A stretch of DNA of 7,169 nucleotides, from positions 1 to 7,169 of the forward strand of contig JAAYUR010000132.1 in NCBI GenBank assembly GCA_012517645.1, written 5' to 3'. Of this stretch, positions 6,387 through 7,169 are shown piece after piece. A model generated the notes under the pieces. The model saw only the letters and a program-made list of their open reading frames with translations. It ran no database searches and had not been told where the DNA came from. The stretch's first letter is position 1. The number at the start of each line of letters is the position of its first letter. Source of the DNA: Treponema sp. Its GTDB lineage: Bacteria > Spirochaetota > Spirochaetia > Treponematales > UBA12059. Position numbers and translations under genes: made by a program.

Positions 6387-6959
6387 ATGGTGAAGAGCAT
6401 CCTGCTTGTGGGCGTCGGAGGACAGGGCACCATCCTGGCCGCCAAGCTATTGACCACGGGTCTCATGGAGGCGGGCTACGACGTCAAGATGAGCGAAATC
6501 CACGGGATGTCCCAGCGGGGAGGTTCCGTTTCCAGCCAAGTCCGGTACGGGGACGAAAAAGTCCACTCCCCGGTCATCGAGGTGGGCGGTGCGGACATCC
6601 TGGTCAGCTTCGAGCGGATGGAGGCCCTGCGCTGGCTCCGCTTCCTGAAACCCGGAGGCAAGGCCGTCGTCAACGACCACCGGATCAACCCCATGCCCGT
6701 GGTCTCCGGAAAGGCCGTATACCCCGAGGGAATCCTGGAGGAGCTGAAGTCCAAGGTCGACACCGCCGTGGTGGACGCCGCGGCCAAGGCCTCGGAGCTC
6801 GGAAACCCCAAGGTGATGAACGTCATCCTTCTTGGCACGGTAATCCGTTCCATGGGCCTCGGGTCCATCGACTGGAACCGCATCATCCGGGAGAACGTGA
6901 AGCCCGCCTTCGTGGAATTGAACCTGAAGGCCCTGGAGGTCGGGCTGGGCCTCGTCTAG
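6387..6959 (+). CDS. iorB: Indolepyruvate:ferredoxin oxidoreductase, beta subunit
   Basis: A 190-residue gamma-domain-type subunit of the 2-oxoacid:ferredoxin oxidoreductase family, normal length for IorB. It partners IorA and completes the CoA-dependent active site. The Gly-rich start VGVGGQGTILAAKLL (8-22) and the block SEIHGMSQRGGSVSSQVRYG (about 36-55) are the hallmark motifs, with the substrate-domain segment ADILVSFERMEALR near 69-82. AAGGAGG at 6375-6381 overlaps the iorA stop and is 5 bases before the ATG, so the subunits are probably translated together from one mRNA. It is the last gene of the ptb-iorA-iorB run; nothing coding follows within the window. The stop is TAG at 6957-6959. 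Confidence 0.95.
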   Translation: MVKSILLVGVGGQGTILAAKLLTTGLMEAGYDVKMSEIHGMSQRGGSVSSQVRYGDEKVHSPVIEVGGADILVSFERMEALRWLRFLKPGGKAVVNDHRINPMPVVSGKAVYPEGILEELKSKVDTAVVDAAAKASELGNPKVMNVILLGTVIRSMGLGSIDWNRIIRENVKPAFVELNLKALEVGLGLV

Positions 6960-6968
6960 GAGGGCCTT

Positions 6969-7102
6969 GGAACCATAGGAAGAACAAGATGGACAAGATT
7001 CTGACAGGATGAACAAGATGATTTTTGGAGATGGACATGCTCCACCTCTTCATCTTGTCAATCTTGGTTCCATCTTGTTCATCCTGTCGGATCCATGGTT
7101 CC
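6969..7102. repeat. Mirror-image intergenic repeat of ACARGAT heptamers
   Basis: Two 52-base arms (6969-7020 and the reverse complement of 7051-7102) align without gaps at 36 of 52 positions by hand, with a 30-base centre. Each arm begins GGAACCAT on its outer side and carries four heptamers with consensus ACARGAT, at 6984, 6993, 7004 and 7013 on the plus strand. On the minus strand they lie at 7052-7058, 7061-7067 (one mismatch, CCAAGAT), 7072-7078 and 7081-7087. Spacing in each arm is 9, 11, 9. A perfect 18-bp inverted match also joins 7003-7020 with 7071-7088. The centre contains its own TGGAG/CTCCA pair (7026-7030, 7040-7044). The element is markedly less GC-rich than the genes and lies 9 bases after the iorB stop. 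It could fold into a long hairpin in RNA and act as a bidirectional 3' end, or be a copy of a dispersed repeat. Confidence 0.75.
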
Positions 7103-7169
7103 AGGTCTATTCTCCGTGACATCCGTGGTGATTCCGAAAACCTTCATTTCCCCGCCACCCGCCGCACCA
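7103..7169. other. Non-coding right edge
   Basis: No gene is visible here. A short near-duplication, TCCGTGA at 7113-7119 and TCCGTGG at 7122-7128, follows the mirror-image element directly and may belong to the same repeat family or to a second degenerate intergenic repeat. Confidence 0.35.

Noticed and set aside
4639..6393. 584-codon open frame overlapping iorA on the plus strand
   Set aside because: It is out of frame with iorA, extremely Arg/Gly/Pro-rich and shows no domain; iorA has every catalytic and cluster motif intact.
5069..6466. 465-codon antisense frame across iorA and iorB
   Set aside because: The composition is Gly/Val/Asp/Ala-rich with no recognisable motif and no ribosome site; it reflects codon bias of the genes on the other strand.
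6969..7102. CRISPR array
   Set aside because: The repeated units are only 7 bases, inverted between arms and without regular spacers of 25-40 bases.
6883..7122. 79-codon minus-strand frame through the terminal repeat
   Set aside because: The hydrophobic segment (HLVHPVRILSILFFL) is simply the translation of the ACARGAT repeat, and the remainder is antisense iorB.

Overview
The window comes from a GC-rich (about two-thirds G+C by eye) and most likely anaerobic bacterium. The main evidence is a ferredoxin-linked 2-oxoacid oxidoreductase (IorAB) next to a phosphotransbutyrylase-type enzyme, a pair typical of amino-acid-fermenting anaerobes. A 24-mer-type bacterioferritin and a DUF438/hemerythrin protein suggest control of iron and of stray oxygen or nitric oxide. 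The exported DOMON protein shows that secretion matters here but does not settle the phylum. A spirochaete, acidobacterium/Aminicenantes-like lineage or deltaproteobacterium would all fit, and I cannot choose between them from sequence alone.

Layout. (1) Positions 1-1680, minus strand: bacterioferritin (bfr), then a DUF438/hemerythrin gene that runs off the left edge. Each has its own recognisable sigma70-like promoter, and a hairpin lies just after bfr. (2) Positions 1680-2987, plus strand, divergent from bfr: a translationally coupled pair made of a six-helix ferric-reductase/NOX-like membrane protein with two bis-histidine heme pairs and no flavin domain, and a signal-peptide DOMON protein that probably binds heme. 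(3) Positions 3033-3491, minus strand: an Lrp/AsnC-family regulator. (4) Positions 3621-6959, plus strand: ptb-like acyltransferase, iorA and iorB, probably one operon, divergent from the regulator across a 129-bp region with CGATAT-type inverted and direct repeats. (5) Positions 6960-7169: no gene, but a mirror-image element built from eight ACARGAT heptamers.

How the genes fit together. IorAB would oxidise arylpyruvates (from aromatic amino acids) or related 2-oxoacids to acyl-CoA while reducing ferredoxin. The Ptb-like enzyme would turn the acyl-CoA into an acyl phosphate, from which a kinase encoded elsewhere could make ATP. The divergent Lrp-type regulator is the natural candidate for amino-acid-responsive control. 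The left half forms a separate iron/heme redox neighbourhood: bacterioferritin stores iron, the hemerythrin protein probably senses or binds O2/NO/iron, and the membrane cytochrome plus exported DOMON protein could carry electrons across the membrane. The least conventional part of the window is this last pair.
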